64,000 nt of DNA from assembly GCA_028571685.1 (NCBI GenBank), contig CM053142.1, positions 129,696,796 to 129,760,795 of the forward strand. Reading direction: 5' to 3'. The position numbers were made by a program, and so were the translations under genes. Numbering within the stretch: the first letter of the stretch is position 1; the number at the start of each line of letters is the position of its first letter. The notes beneath the pieces were generated by a model that saw nothing but the letters and a program-made list of their open reading frames with translations, did not search any database and was not told where the DNA came from. The stretch comes from Heterohyrax brucei. Taxonomy: Eukaryota > Chordata > Mammalia > Hyracoidea > Procaviidae. Shown in pieces: positions 10,251 through 20,513 of the stretch.

Positions 10251-10415
10251 CCTCCAGTATTGGCCTATTCTTTAAGGGCCAGCCAAGCTTTCTTTTTAGG
10301 AGGCCATCCTAGATCATTTCAAATCCTGCCTGAGATTGTCTAGAACTGACCAGATCCACCATGAATTGGGGAGGCTTATTGTATTCTATGTAAAACTTTG
10401 CCAGATGCTATTAAA

Positions 10416-10461
10416 AAACTAAAACAAACAAACAAGCAAACAACAACAACAAACAAAAACA
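10416..10461. repeat. A-rich (AAAC/AAC)n simple repeat
   Basis: Runs of aaac and aac units next to the reversed tail of the following SINE; probably an expanded SINE tail. Confidence 0.75.
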
Positions 10462-10628
10462 AAAAATCAAACAGTGGCTGTCAAGCTGATTCTGACTTGT
10501 GGTGACCTGATGTGTGACAGAGAGGAGATAAGTTTTACAGGGTTTGAAAAAACTTTCTTCTGAGGTCCTGCCAGTTGGATTCATAGCCACTCGTAGCTGA
10601 GTGCTTAACTGTGCTACCCAGGACTTCT
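10462..10628 (-). mobile_element. AfroSINE, minus strand
   Basis: 'gctgtcaagctgattctgac', 'gcttaactgtgctacccagg'. Diverged; matches the longer variant. Confidence 0.75.
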
Positions 10629-10656
10629 TGCCGTATGCTATTGTATGTTCATATCC

Positions 10657-10811
10657 GGAAATTCTGGTGGCACAGTGGTTAAGTGCAATGGTTGCTAACC
10701 AGAAGGTTGGTGGTTCAGATCTGCCAGGTGCTCCTCGGAAACTCTATGGGCAGTTCTATTATGGCTTATGACTCAGAATCCACGGAACAGCAGTAGCTTT
10801 AGTTTTGGGTT
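10657..10811 (+). mobile_element. AfroSINE with target-site duplication
   Basis: Copy from 'ggaaattctggtggcacag' to 'tagttttgggtt'. It is flanked by a 12-bp direct repeat, atgttcatatcc at 10645-10656 and atgtgcatatcc at 10812-10823 (11 of 12 match), which marks a normal retrotransposition event. Confidence 0.9.
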
Positions 10812-10823
10812 ATGTGCATATCC

Positions 10824-13369
10824 ACCACGTGTCCATCAGATTTTCACCAACTTCTGAGATCTGAAATTGGTCAAATGTGATCAAGATGCATTGATAATGA
10901 CAGGGCTGGAATGTGAAAGTTGGAAATGAAGAAGGGTTAGCCAGCCAGCCATTGCTGTTAAGTTGCTTCTCACTCATAGCAACTCTATAGGTCACAGTAG
11001 AACTGCCCCACAGAGTTTTGGAGGAGTACTTGATAGATTTGAACTGCCAAACTTTTGGTTAGCAGATGTAGCACTTAACTGCTACATCACCTGGGTTTCC
11101 AAAAAGAAGGATTGGTAGCTGGAAAATATGGCCTCAGTGATAGAAATGATTCCAGAGGTTACATGATGCAATTTTGTAAGACCAATGAATTCTTTATTGC
11201 AAAATCTTTTTTTATAGTCATAAATGGCAACTATACATGTGATCTTGCCAGACAGAATAAACAGGTATCATCAAACTGACTACATTTGTAAAAAGAGATG
11301 GTGGAAAAGCTTAATATCATTAGTTAGAAAACTAACTGCAGAACAGACCATCAGTTGCTCATATGCAAGTTGAAGTTGAAGCTAAAAATTAAAACAAATT
11401 CATGAGAACCAAACTATGGCCTCAAATATATCCCACCTGGATTGAAAGACTTTCTTAAGAACAGGTTTGATGCACTAAATATTAATGACTAAAGACTGGA
11501 TGAGATGTGGAATGACACTGAGGAAATCATATGTGAAGAAAGCAAAAAAGATGAAAAAAGAAAACAATGTCAGAAGAGGCTCTGAAACTTGCTCTTGAAT
11601 GTTGAATAACTAAAACAAATGGAAGAAATGACAAAATAAAAGAACTGAGCAGAATATTTCAAAGGGTAGCTCAGGAAGACAAAGGAAAGATCTGCAAAGA
11701 CCTGGAGGAAGAAAACCAAAAGGGGAGAACACACTCTGCATTTCTCGAGCTGAAAGAGCTGAAGGAAAAATTCAAGTCTTCAACTGGAGTTCTGAAGGAT
11801 TACAGAGGGAAAATATTAAGTAATGCAGAAAGTGTCAAAAGAAGATGGAATACGTAGTCACTCTATTAAAAAGAAAAGGTTTCAGGAGGTTGCATAAGAC
11901 AAAAAAAACGGATGGTACTGGAAGAAGAGGTTCAAGCTGCAGGGAAGGAAGGGGTTGGTGGGAAACAAGCCTCCAAGAATTGATGGAATACCAACTGAGT
12001 TGTAGCGCTGGAAGTGCTCACTTATCTATGTCAAGAAATTTGAAAGACACATAGCTGGCCAACTGACTGGAAGAGATACATATTTTTACCGATTTCAAAG
12101 AAGGGCAATTCAACACAACATGGAGATTATGTAACAATGTCAGCAATATCACACTCAAAGAAATTTTTGCTGAAGATAATTCAAAAGTGACTGCAGCCGT
12201 CACTGCCACAAATTTAAGTCAGATTCAGAAGAGGATGTGAAACAAGGGATGTCTAGCAGATGCTAGATCTCTGCTGGAAGCAAAGAATATCAGAAAGATG
12301 TCTATCTGTGCTTTATTGGCTATGCACATGCATTTGACTGTGTGGACTATAACTGTGAAGAAGGAATTCCAGAACATTTAACTGTGTTCATGCAGACCCT
12401 GTGCTTAAGACCAAGAGGCAGTTTTCAAACAGAACAAGGAGATAATATATGTTTTAAAGTTAAGGAAACTTTGCTTCAGGATTGTATACTTTACCATGCT
12501 TATTTAATCTGTATGTTGAACAAATCATCAAGAAGCTGGATTTTATGAAGAAAAATGGGGCATCAGAATTTAAGGAAAATTCATTAACAACCAGCTTTAC
12601 ACAGACAACACAACCTTGCCTGCTGAATGTGAAGGAAGCTTGAAGTACTTACTGAATGAGGATCGAAGACCATAGCTTTCAGTATGAATAACACCCCAAC
12701 ATAAAGAAAACAAAAATCCTCACAACTGGACTAATAAGCAACATTGTGATAAACAGAAAAAATATTTAAGTTATCAAGGATTTCATTTTATTTTGATTCA
12801 CAATCAATGCTCATGGAAACAGCAGGCAAAAAAAAAAAAATCAGAAGATGCACTGTATGCTGCTTTTTAAAGTGTTGAAAAAGAAAATATGTCACTTCAA
12901 GCACTAAGATATGACTGGCCCTAGTATTTTCATTTGCCTCACTTGCATATGAAAGCTGGACAAAATATAAGGAAAACCAAAGAAGACTTGATGACTCTGA
13001 ATTATGGTTTTGGAGAAGAGTATTGAATGTTCCATGGACTGCCAGAAGAAAGACCAAATCTGTCTTGGAAGATATAGTCAGAATGCTCCCTAGGAGGAAA
13101 GATGGCAAGTCTATATGTCTCACATGCTTTGCACATGTTATCAGTAGAGAACAATCTCTGCAGAAGGACATTATGCTTGGTAAAGTAGAGGGTCAGTGAA
13201 AAAGAAGATTCTCAGGGAGATGGATTGACATGGTGGCTGCAATAATGAGCTCAAGGTGACAATGATAGCGAAGATGGCACAGGAGCGGGCAGTGCTTCTG
13301 TTGTACATAGGGTAGCTACGAGTCAGAGCCAACTCGATGGCACCTAGAAACAGTAACAGCAACAACATG
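10824..13369 (+). mobile_element. RTE (BovB-like) LINE, 5'-truncated and decayed
   Basis: Follows the order of the afrotherian RTE: the last part of the apurinic endonuclease (near 10890 a degenerate GDWNxKVG region with a small deletion), the linker, the reverse transcriptase and the C-terminal part. It ends with the tail 'gactcgatggcacc'-like block and 'acagtaacagcaacaac'. No frame stays open for long: stops and frameshifts are spread throughout. The RT active-site box at 12598-12609 reads YTDN, so a catalytic aspartate is lost. An antisense AfroSINE (10945-11103) interrupts it. The many open frames on either strand here (11845-12054, 12342-12548, 12788-13171) are by-products. Confidence 0.85.
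10945..11103 (-). mobile_element. AfroSINE inserted in the RTE, minus strand
   Basis: 'cattgctgttaagttgc', 'gtagaactgccccacag', 'catcacctgggtttcc'. RTE sequence resumes on both sides with a short repeated 'gaagaagg' / 'aaagaagg', so this insertion is younger than the RTE. Confidence 0.85.
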
Positions 13370-13394
13370 CGCATGTCTTGTCTCTTCACCAGAT

Positions 13395-13590
13395 TCCTAA
13401 GCGTGCGCTGCTGATCTAAAGGTCAGCAGTCCAGACTCACCAAGTGGCTCTGCAGGAGAAAAGATCTGGCGATCAGCTCCCGTACTGATTCAACCAAACC
13501 AAGCCCACTGCCACTGAGTCAACACCTAGGAAATCATTTGCGGCAGATCTACTATATAGGATCACTATGGCAGAATCAACTCAATGGCAC
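13395..13590 (+). mobile_element. Composite AfroSINE remnants
   Basis: A sense fragment of the longer variant ('ctaaaggtcagcagtcc', 'gaaaagatctggcgatc') followed near 13490 by an antisense tail ('ccaaaccaagcccactgcc') and a further sense-like end. Probably two rearranged copies. Confidence 0.6.
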
Positions 13591-13593
13591 ACA

Positions 13594-13702
13594 AACTCAA
13601 TGATGTACACATATGTGTGTATATCTGTATATATGTGTATACATGTGTGTATGTCTATGTGAGCTTGTATGTGTGTATATGTACTGCTTTTTTTTTTTTT
13701 TT
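13594..13702. repeat. (TG/TA)n microsatellite plus poly-T
   Basis: Alternating tgtgtat / tatatgtg units to about 13684, then a run of about 15 T. Confidence 0.85.
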
Positions 13703-14093
13703 AAATTGATGCTTAGCAAAATGAGTAGCAAGGAATACTTGACGAATTGAACCACATTGTTTCAAGTGAGGGCAGACCAAACAGGATCTTTGAATAACAT
13801 GTCTATGGTTCAAGATTACAGTTTGGCTGTAAGCAGCTTTTAGTATATTCATTTTAGAAAAGGTTGAGAAAGGAATGCTTTCCTTAGTGGACTTCCCTAG
13901 GATGCCCTGCTTTGCCTGTGGGGGTAGAAGTAATAGAATAACCTCTTCAGTAAAGAAATGCTGACTGCACTAATAAACACTTTTAATACTTTCCTGTACA
14001 TATCAAGTGTTTTTATATCCTGCATATTTTCCTTTGGTCAGGATATGTGGGCCACATAAACACAAAAATAAAATTGAATTAGAGGAGTAAAAA
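13703..14093. other. Unassigned sequence
   Basis: Nothing recognised. Confidence 0.4.
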
Positions 14094-15144
14094 TGGCACA
14101 GCAGGGGTCTGATCTCCTCTAACCTTACAAGGAGTAAGGGGAATCAAGATCAACAGCCCAAGGCTGATTCCATGAGGCAGAGGTCAGATATGTCCCCTCT
14201 CTCTGCCATCCTCACCAACTGTGATACCAGTCGTATCTCCCATGGCACTCTCTGCTTCTCTGCTGCATTCAATAATTCATTGCAACAGCCACATGGAACT
14301 CACGGACGATATTCACAATGGGGTTTATTAGGAAAGTAACAAGTTACAATTCAGGTTCAGAAACGCAGCCTTTCCATAAGGATGGGCTTTGGTCAGCTGT
14401 GCCCACAGGCAGGCCTTTCTCTTGGTCCCTGAGCATCTGCGCTGCTCAAGCAAGTGTTACAAAGCTCTTTTTAACTCTGCAGATAAGTGTCCTGAGACAC
14501 CCCGCTCTTCCAGTAAGACTTGGACTGAGGGTACTCAGCTCTTGCTCCAAGAATCAGCCAGCCTAGCTCCACCAAGCACCCAGAGGCACCTTGCTCCGTC
14601 ATCAAGCCTTCTGCCTGAAGGCTTTTTCACTTTGTGGATCAGGAAGCCCTCTGTGCTGTCTCCTGCCCACATCTGCTGCTACTGATTCCCACCGTCGTCA
14701 GGTTCACAGTTCTCTCCTGGCATCCTGGCTTAAGGACTTTGTTAGGGCTATCCTAACAAGGGTTAGGGTCTAAAGGACACGCACTGCTCCTAGTCCTTTT
14801 TCCTTGGTGGTGGTAAGATCCTTTCTTTGCTCTGGTTGGCTCTCTTTTAAGCCTAGTGGGATGGAAAAACTGACCAATCGCCTCATTATTGTTCCATGCA
14901 CTTTATTAGCACAGTCCTACACAATCGTTGGAAATCCTGGTAGTGTAGTAATTAAAGTGCTACAGTTGCTATCCAAAAGGCTGGTAGTTTTAAACCACTA
15001 GGTACTCCTTGGAAACTACAGCTCAGTTCTACTGTGTCCTATAGGGTCGCTATGAGTTGGAATTAACAGCAGTAGGTTTGTTTTTCTGGGTTTACACAAT
15101 CATTTGGTGGAAGTTACAAAACCATACCTAGAAAGGCCCCACCA
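14094..15144 (-). mobile_element. Solo-LTR-like element, minus strand, split by a SINE
   Basis: Bounded by tggcacag at the left and cccacca at the right, so on the minus strand it runs TGG...CCA, with matching terminal ends. On that strand an AATAAA (14329-14324) lies about 230 bp before the end, as expected for R-U5. About 875 bp long without the SINE at 14930. No retroviral body is attached. The frames 14318-14773 are chance. Family not identified; no clear flanking duplication. Confidence 0.45.
14930..15092 (+). mobile_element. AfroSINE with target-site duplication
   Basis: 'ggaaatcctggtagtgtag' to 'tttgtttttctgggtt'. Flanking repeats tacacaatcgtt (14918-14929) and tacacaatcatt (15093-15104) match 11 of 12. 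Confidence 0.9.
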
Positions 15145-15507
15145 AAGGAATCATAGTAGGTGGTTATAGCGAAGACACTGTGTGGTCATAGTTAGAAGAA
15201 CATCATCTGTGACTGAGAAGAAAAAGGTTCATCAACGTTTAGCTACCTTGTAAATATTAAGAGTCATATAGTAACATAAGACCCAGTGAAGCTTAACTAA
15301 GACAAAGGTGAAGGAATATAACCATGGGTAACAGATGACTATTTAACACCACGTATAACTTGTATTTCTATGAAGCTATTTTTAATTGCCAGGTTAATTC
15401 CTCAATTTTGGAAAATTGCTGGTGATATTAAACATTCAGGATTATTGAGAGTAGACTTAAACTGTTTGACTTAAAAAATTGACTGAGATAAACTTTCAGG
15501 TAGGTGT
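15145..15507. other. Unassigned sequence
   Basis: Nothing recognised. Confidence 0.4.
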
Positions 15508-15830
15508 GTTGTGTTGTTGTTAGTTACGACTGAGGGCTATTGCTATGCACAAGAGAACAGAGTGCTGCCTGGTCCTGAGCCATCCCCGTGACTGGTTGCA
15601 GATTGGACCATTGTGATGTAGTTATAGTAGAAGTATATTTCCAGGCCTTTCTGCATAGTGTATCTTAGTCTAGAAGTTCCGGCAAAACCTATTCACAATC
15701 ACAGCAGTATGCAAGGCTTCACCGACAGATGGTTGGTGGCTGTAGCATGATGTACATTTGCTCAGAATGGAACCCAGGTCTCCCACATGGAAGGTGACAA
15801 TTCTGTAGCTAAATCACTGATACGTCATTC
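15508..15830 (-). mobile_element. RTE head-tail SINE-like element, minus strand
   Basis: Starts with the reversed tail 'gtgttgttgttagttacgac', then 'ctggtcctgagccatcccc', 'caggcctttctgcat' and 'cttagtctagaagttcc', ending with the reversed head 'tctcccacatggaagg'. Same architecture as 3068-3365. Confidence 0.8.
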
Positions 15831-16823
15831 AAATGTGGCATAGTGTCCGTTATTTTATGTAATAGCCCTATCTAAGTAATTCTATAAGTTTTATTATGGT
15901 GATCTTAGCCTGGAATTATGTTTTTAATGAAGTGGTTGATAAACTTGACTTTGGAATTAATTTCTTTATAGTGAAATTTTGAATCTTTGTGATTTTTTAA
16001 AAAATCTTTTTTGGTAAAATACCTAAAAATCTTTTTCATCTTTACCTGCTTGAGAGTCAGTACATATTATTTTTTTAAGCAACTACTTATATTCTTGCCT
16101 GTATTGTTCAATAATTAGACTTCTATGTTAATTTCTCACATTTATTATGCAAAGCATTCTTTGCAAACTGGTATTCTATTATAGAAATAAATTAGTTATT
16201 GATGAATAGGACCTTTGTAGCCAGAAAGCTATAGAAACAGATCATAATTTTTTTCCCCTTAGTACATTTAAAAAGCATTAAAATAAATTACAAAGAACTT
16301 ATATTAAGTGTTTATGACTTTGGTTTATATCTGTGGGCTAATGGGATGAAAGGCTAATTTGTCTCTTAGTTCTTATTGCATTTAATTAGTCTGGATCATT
16401 TTTATACTATCCGAGACCTACTGTACCTCCTTTTTTTCTTGTTTCCTGGAACAAACACAGTAAATTAATAATGACAGGCAGTAGCTAACATTAGTTCTGC
16501 ATAGATATAAATGGTGAGAAAAATAAATTCACCATAGGAAACAAATAAGGACCATATGCAGCCAGCAGTCACTTGTAAACCTCTGAAGTGGCCATCTCAG
16601 TTCTAGGTCATGTTTTCTTCCTTGTGTCCTTGTTACTTGCTATCCCATTTTATCTGTGATACTGTACCCACGCTGTCCTGAGATAGGCAGTTGTTACTGA
16701 AGCAGGTGTGCAATCTTTAGGCAGCAAGCTTTATGGATTCATGTTTTATTTATAGAGCATAACTTCTGTATTCCTATTTCTAAATTATGCAGCATTTTAT
16801 ATTTCTAAACTGCCTTGCAGTCA
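15831..16823. other. Unassigned AT-rich sequence
   Basis: No repeats or coding signals I can name. Confidence 0.4.
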
Positions 16824-16992
16824 TGGAAACCCTAGTGGTGTAGTGATTAAGTGCTACAGCTCTTAACCAAAAGGTTGGCAGTTCAAATCTACCAGGCACC
16901 CCTTGGAAACTTTATTAGGCAATTCTACCCTGTCCTAGAGGGTCGTTATGAGACAGAATTGGCTCAATACCAATGAATTTGGTTTGGATTTG
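16824..16992 (+). mobile_element. AfroSINE
   Basis: Near full-length: 'ggaaaccctagtggtgtag', 'ggttggcagttcaaatc' (B-box region), 'gtcctagagggtcgttatg', 'gaatttggtttgga'. Possible flanking repeat ttgcagtc / ttgcaatc. Confidence 0.9.
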
Positions 16993-17667
16993 CAATCCTT
17001 GTTAGTTGTTCATATTACAAATTTGACAATCCAAATATTTCACCTGATAGAAATATGTGGTCATAGGTCATGTAGAATAACAGTTAACGGTTTTACAGGA
17101 GCGATCCCAAGATTGTGGTGTTTGATTGGAAACATATGTTCGTTAACTGCTATATCAAACTCCATAATGCAAAATGACTTCTATCTTGGACTGTAAAGGA
17201 AGAAGCTAAATGTATTTTTTAAACACATTTTCTTTCCAGTATTCTGTTCCAGAAGATACCTGACCACTGACTGGAATCAGCTTGGTGTCGCAGGTTACCC
17301 ACTAGCTAGCTGATTGTGTTGTTCAAAAACTTAATTTTACATTTCCCAACTCTAAAACGAGAAGTTCTTTCCAGATTAGTGACTGTCAAGCTGTCCAAGG
17401 TAGTTCCAGCAGTTCCACATCTTACACCGAAGCCCCAGGAACTGCTGGGCTGGTCGCTAGAATAAGAGCCAGGAGGGAGCTGTATAGCTGAGGATGAGGG
17501 GGCTGTGAAGAAATGGGGCTCCTATTTGGAGAAACTAAGTTTTTATTTGTTCAATTTATTGGGCTGCTTTTGAGGGAGAAGTTTCTTTCATTAAAAAAAA
17601 AGTTGGGAAACCACAGTCCAAGATGTATATATAGGTTTCCTTCTTGTCTTTTAAGGTCCCTGGGTGA
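16993..17667. other. Unassigned sequence
   Basis: Nothing recognised. Confidence 0.4.
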
Positions 17668-17834
17668 GGCAAGGAGCCCTGGTTGCACAGTGGTTCAGAA
17701 CTGTTAACCAAAAGTTTGCCAGTGTGAATCTACCAGCCACTCCTTGGAATCTATGGGACAGTTCTATGCTGTCCTGTAGGGCCACTGTGAATCAGAATCA
17801 ACTCAGTGGCAATGGATTTTTTGTTTTGGTTTGG
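17668..17834 (+). mobile_element. AfroSINE
   Basis: 'aaggagccctggttgcacag' to 'ttttgttttggtttgg'. Confidence 0.9.
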
Positions 17835-18037
17835 TGGTGCCAACAGTTACACTCAACTACTAAGCTAAAAGGTTAGTAGTTCAAATCCACCCACAGGTGG
17901 CATGGAAAAAAGACCTGGCCATCTGCTTCCCTGAAGATTACAGCTAAGAAAACCCTAAGAAACAGTTCTCCTTTGCAACACATAGGGTTGCCATAAGTGA
18001 GAATCAACTCAATGGCAACAGGTTTGGGTTTCCTGGT
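17835..18037 (+). mobile_element. AfroSINE, long variant
   Basis: Contains the extra 'gacctggccatctgcttcc' / 'gaagattacagctaag' block of the longer AfroSINE variant, and ends 'caacaggtttgggtttcc'. In tandem with the preceding copy. Confidence 0.85.
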
Positions 18038-18177
18038 TATTTAATTCTGTATTCTGAAGAAACAGAAAAAACTCGGTGCCTGAATAAAGAATGTAAGTTT
18101 TAAAATGAAGTCTTTAGAGAAACCGAGTACTTCTGGTCCGCTTTTGCCTTGGTGGTTTGTCTATGACTACGATAACT

Positions 18178-18392
18178 GAAAGAAGCTCTGGTGGTACAGT
18201 GGTTAAGCACTTGGCTGCTAACTCAAAGGTTGGCAGTTCAAAGCCACCAGCAGCTCCAAGGGAGTGGCGGTTTGCTCTTGTAAAGGTTTCCAGGCTTGGA
18301 AACTGTGTGGGGCAGCTCTGCTCTGTCGTGTAGAGCTGCTTTGCATCAGTATTGACTCTACAGCAGTGGACTGGTGATTGGTGGTACACACT
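18178..18392 (+). mobile_element. AfroSINE, long variant
   Basis: 'agaagctctggtggtacag', 'ggttggcagttcaaagcc', 'tgtaaaggtttccaggcttg' and 'gcatcagtattgactct'. Confidence 0.85.
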
Positions 18393-18694
18393 GCGGATGG
18401 GAGTAAAGTGATTTCGTAGTTAAATCGACATTCTGTTGGCTAATTGCTACATCGGAAATTTATCTCTGTGAATCTAATGACACCTAACAGGCTACACTTG
18501 AAGTGACTTGTATTGAATTTGGTTCTTACACACAGTTCCCTCGATTAAAATGTTCCCATCCTGAATCAGTTTCACTCCCTGATTTAATAGGGAATGTTTG
18601 TTTTTTGTGGTAACAATTATTAACACATAGTGGTATTGTTTTTGTATGAAAGGATTTTGTCTGACAAAAATATTATGAAACAAAACTCACAGTT
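18393..18694. other. Unassigned sequence
   Basis: Nothing recognised. Confidence 0.4.
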
Positions 18695-18710
18695 TCTAGA
18701 AATTATGAAA
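18695..18710. repeat. Direct repeat, left copy (16 bp)
   Basis: tctagaaattatgaaa, identical to 19370-19385. Flanks the L1 fragment. Confidence 0.85.
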
Positions 18711-19369
18711 TGGACACTATTTACTGCTGAAAGGTTCAGTACACAAGCAAGACTTAACTATATTAAACATTTATGCACCTAATGTCAGAGCACCTAAATA
18801 TGTCGAAGAAACACTGACTACGCTCAAAAGAGAGTTAGATGACTCCACAATAATAGTGGGAGACTTTACCACGCCACTCTCATTACTAGACAGATCATCT
18901 AGAAAAAAGCTCAGTAAAGATACAGAAGACTTCATTGACACAATTAAGCAACTAAACCTCATTGATATATACAGAACTTTCCACCCATCAGCCGACAACT
19001 ACACCTTCTTCTCCAGTGCACATGGAACATTCTCCAGAATTGACCATGTGATAGGCCATAATGCAATGCTCAACAAAATCCATACCGTTGAATTACTGCA
19101 AAGCATCTTCTCAGATCATAAAGCCATAAAAGTTGAAATCAATAGCAGAAAAAACAGAGGTAGAAAGTGGAACTCTTGGAAACTGAACAACATCTTGCTC
19201 AAAAAAACATAGGTTATAGAGGAAATCAGGGATGAATTAAAGAAATTCATGGATTCCAATGAGAACGAAAACACTTCCTACCAGAACCTATGGGATACAG
19301 CCAAAGCAGTGCTCAGAGGTCTGTTTATCTCCATAAATGCACACATCTGGAAGGAAGAAAGAAACCAAA
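18711..19369 (+). mobile_element. Internal L1 ORF2 fragment (endonuclease domain)
   Basis: 659 bp of L1 ORF2 with the C-terminal part of the APE-like endonuclease. The frame reads KGSV..., then NIYAPN, then GDF (18859-18867) and the SDHKAI motif with the catalytic His (near 19111-19128). It is open to a TAG at 19210, after which L1 sequence continues in a decayed state. There is no ORF1, reverse transcriptase, 3' UTR or poly-A. Perfect 16-bp direct repeats on both sides suggest a single insertion event of this internal piece. Confidence 0.9.
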
Positions 19370-19385
19370 TCTAGAAATTATGAAA
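19370..19385. repeat. Direct repeat, right copy (16 bp)
   Basis: Identical to 18695-18710. Confidence 0.85.
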
Positions 19386-19898
19386 GTAGAGGAAAAAGGA
19401 AAAGAGAGAGAGAAGATGCAACTATACCCAGGATACATTGCTGTTTGGCAGTTTATTTATCACGTGAACAAAGACCACATGGGATTGGAATAGGACTGCA
19501 GATGCCTGTTTAGAATCACTTTAATCACTTTTCTAGTTTGGAAAACTAGGGTGCCGTGACCTAGATAAGGAACACAGAACTGCTGAGGGACAGGGACAGT
19601 GCTGTTTCATTTCCCTGTGGTTTTCACATCCTCACTTCTGCTACATACCTTTTAGCACTGCACGGTTCCCAGAGTCCCAAGTCTGCTTACATTTATCCAT
19701 CTTGATTTCTGTGAAAGGTGGCAAGGCAGCCTGTGTGGTTTTGCCATCAAGGCGTCCCCTGTGTGCTCTCTCTCTTCCAATAAACCCTTGTCCTTTAATC
19801 CCATTAATGCTTGGCCTCCAAGAAATTGTCCCATAGGTAGTTTTGTCAGGGTCAAGATTTCCTAGGCTTGAGCTTAGAAAGGTCTTGGCAGCCAATAG
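19386..19898. other. Unassigned; possible LTR-like 3' end
   Basis: Near 19780 'ctcttccaataaacccttg' looks like the R region of a plus-strand retroviral LTR, but I cannot define LTR ends. Otherwise nothing recognised. Confidence 0.25.
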
Positions 19899-20156
19899 TC
19901 AGGAAATGTTGCTGCTGCTAAACAGGGATAATAAATCTTCAAACTGCCTGATAATGCAATCTCTCTCATCATGGAAAAAGGTCAGGCTTGAACTGTAAAT
20001 AAATTCCCACCACATCACAGTGTGTCTCTCCAAGTTAGACAGTACATCTTCAGGGAGATAAACAGCTGCTTCTATTGCAGTTCTGCTCCTATGGTCCTGG
20101 ACTTTGCTGGTTAATTTTTCTCCAGCTGTTCTCCCATAAAGCTTCAGTATTAACAT
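19899..20156 (-). other. Non-repeat open frame on minus strand (possible exon remnant)
   Basis: 85 codons open on the minus strand, with segments KLYGRTAGEKLTSK and AVYLPEDVLSNLERHT and aromatic-rich WWEFIYSSSLTFF. Composition looks protein-like and differs from the surrounding repeat junk. No domain, splice site or gene recognised. Could be a decayed gene fragment, an old transposase piece or chance. Confidence 0.2.
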
Positions 20157-20229
20157 TCAGAATACAGAGCTGAGATGAAGGAGGGGTGGGGGTTGAGCTT
20201 CCAAAGATTCTGAGTTTTGTCAGCGGAAT

Positions 20230-20432
20230 GTAAGCATCTTGGGTGGTGCAAACTGTTAGCATGCACAGCTGCTAACCTAAAAGCTCGAGATTCAAGTCCA
20301 CCCAGAGGTGACTCGGAACAGAGTCCTGGTGATTTGCTTCTGAAAAGACCAGCCATCGAAAACCTTGTGGAGAATAGGTCTATTCTGAACACATGAGGTC
20401 ACCGTGAGTCACGGTCCAGTTGGTTACATAGG
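20230..20432 (+). mobile_element. AfroSINE, long variant
   Basis: 'gctgctaacctaaaagctcg', 'gattcaagtccacccag', 'gagtcctggtgatttgc'. The tail is decayed. Confidence 0.7.
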
Positions 20433-20501
20433 CTAAAATATCTGGGAGAGGAAGAAACTTAAATTTAGAGTCTGTCTGTATTTCAAGGAAGTTAGGACTT
20501 A

Positions 20502-20513
20502 GGTGATGTTTCC
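20502..20513. repeat. L1 target-site duplication, left
   Basis: ggtgatgtttcc, repeated at 22615-22626. With one indel the match extends a few more bases (cttt / ttt). Confidence 0.75.

Noticed and set aside
12788-13389. Minus-strand frames of 127 and 72 codons.
   Set aside because: Antisense shadows of the RTE reverse transcriptase/C-terminal region.
14318-14773. Three overlapping plus-strand frames that look like an exon cluster.
   Set aside because: They lie on the antisense side of a minus-strand LTR-like element.
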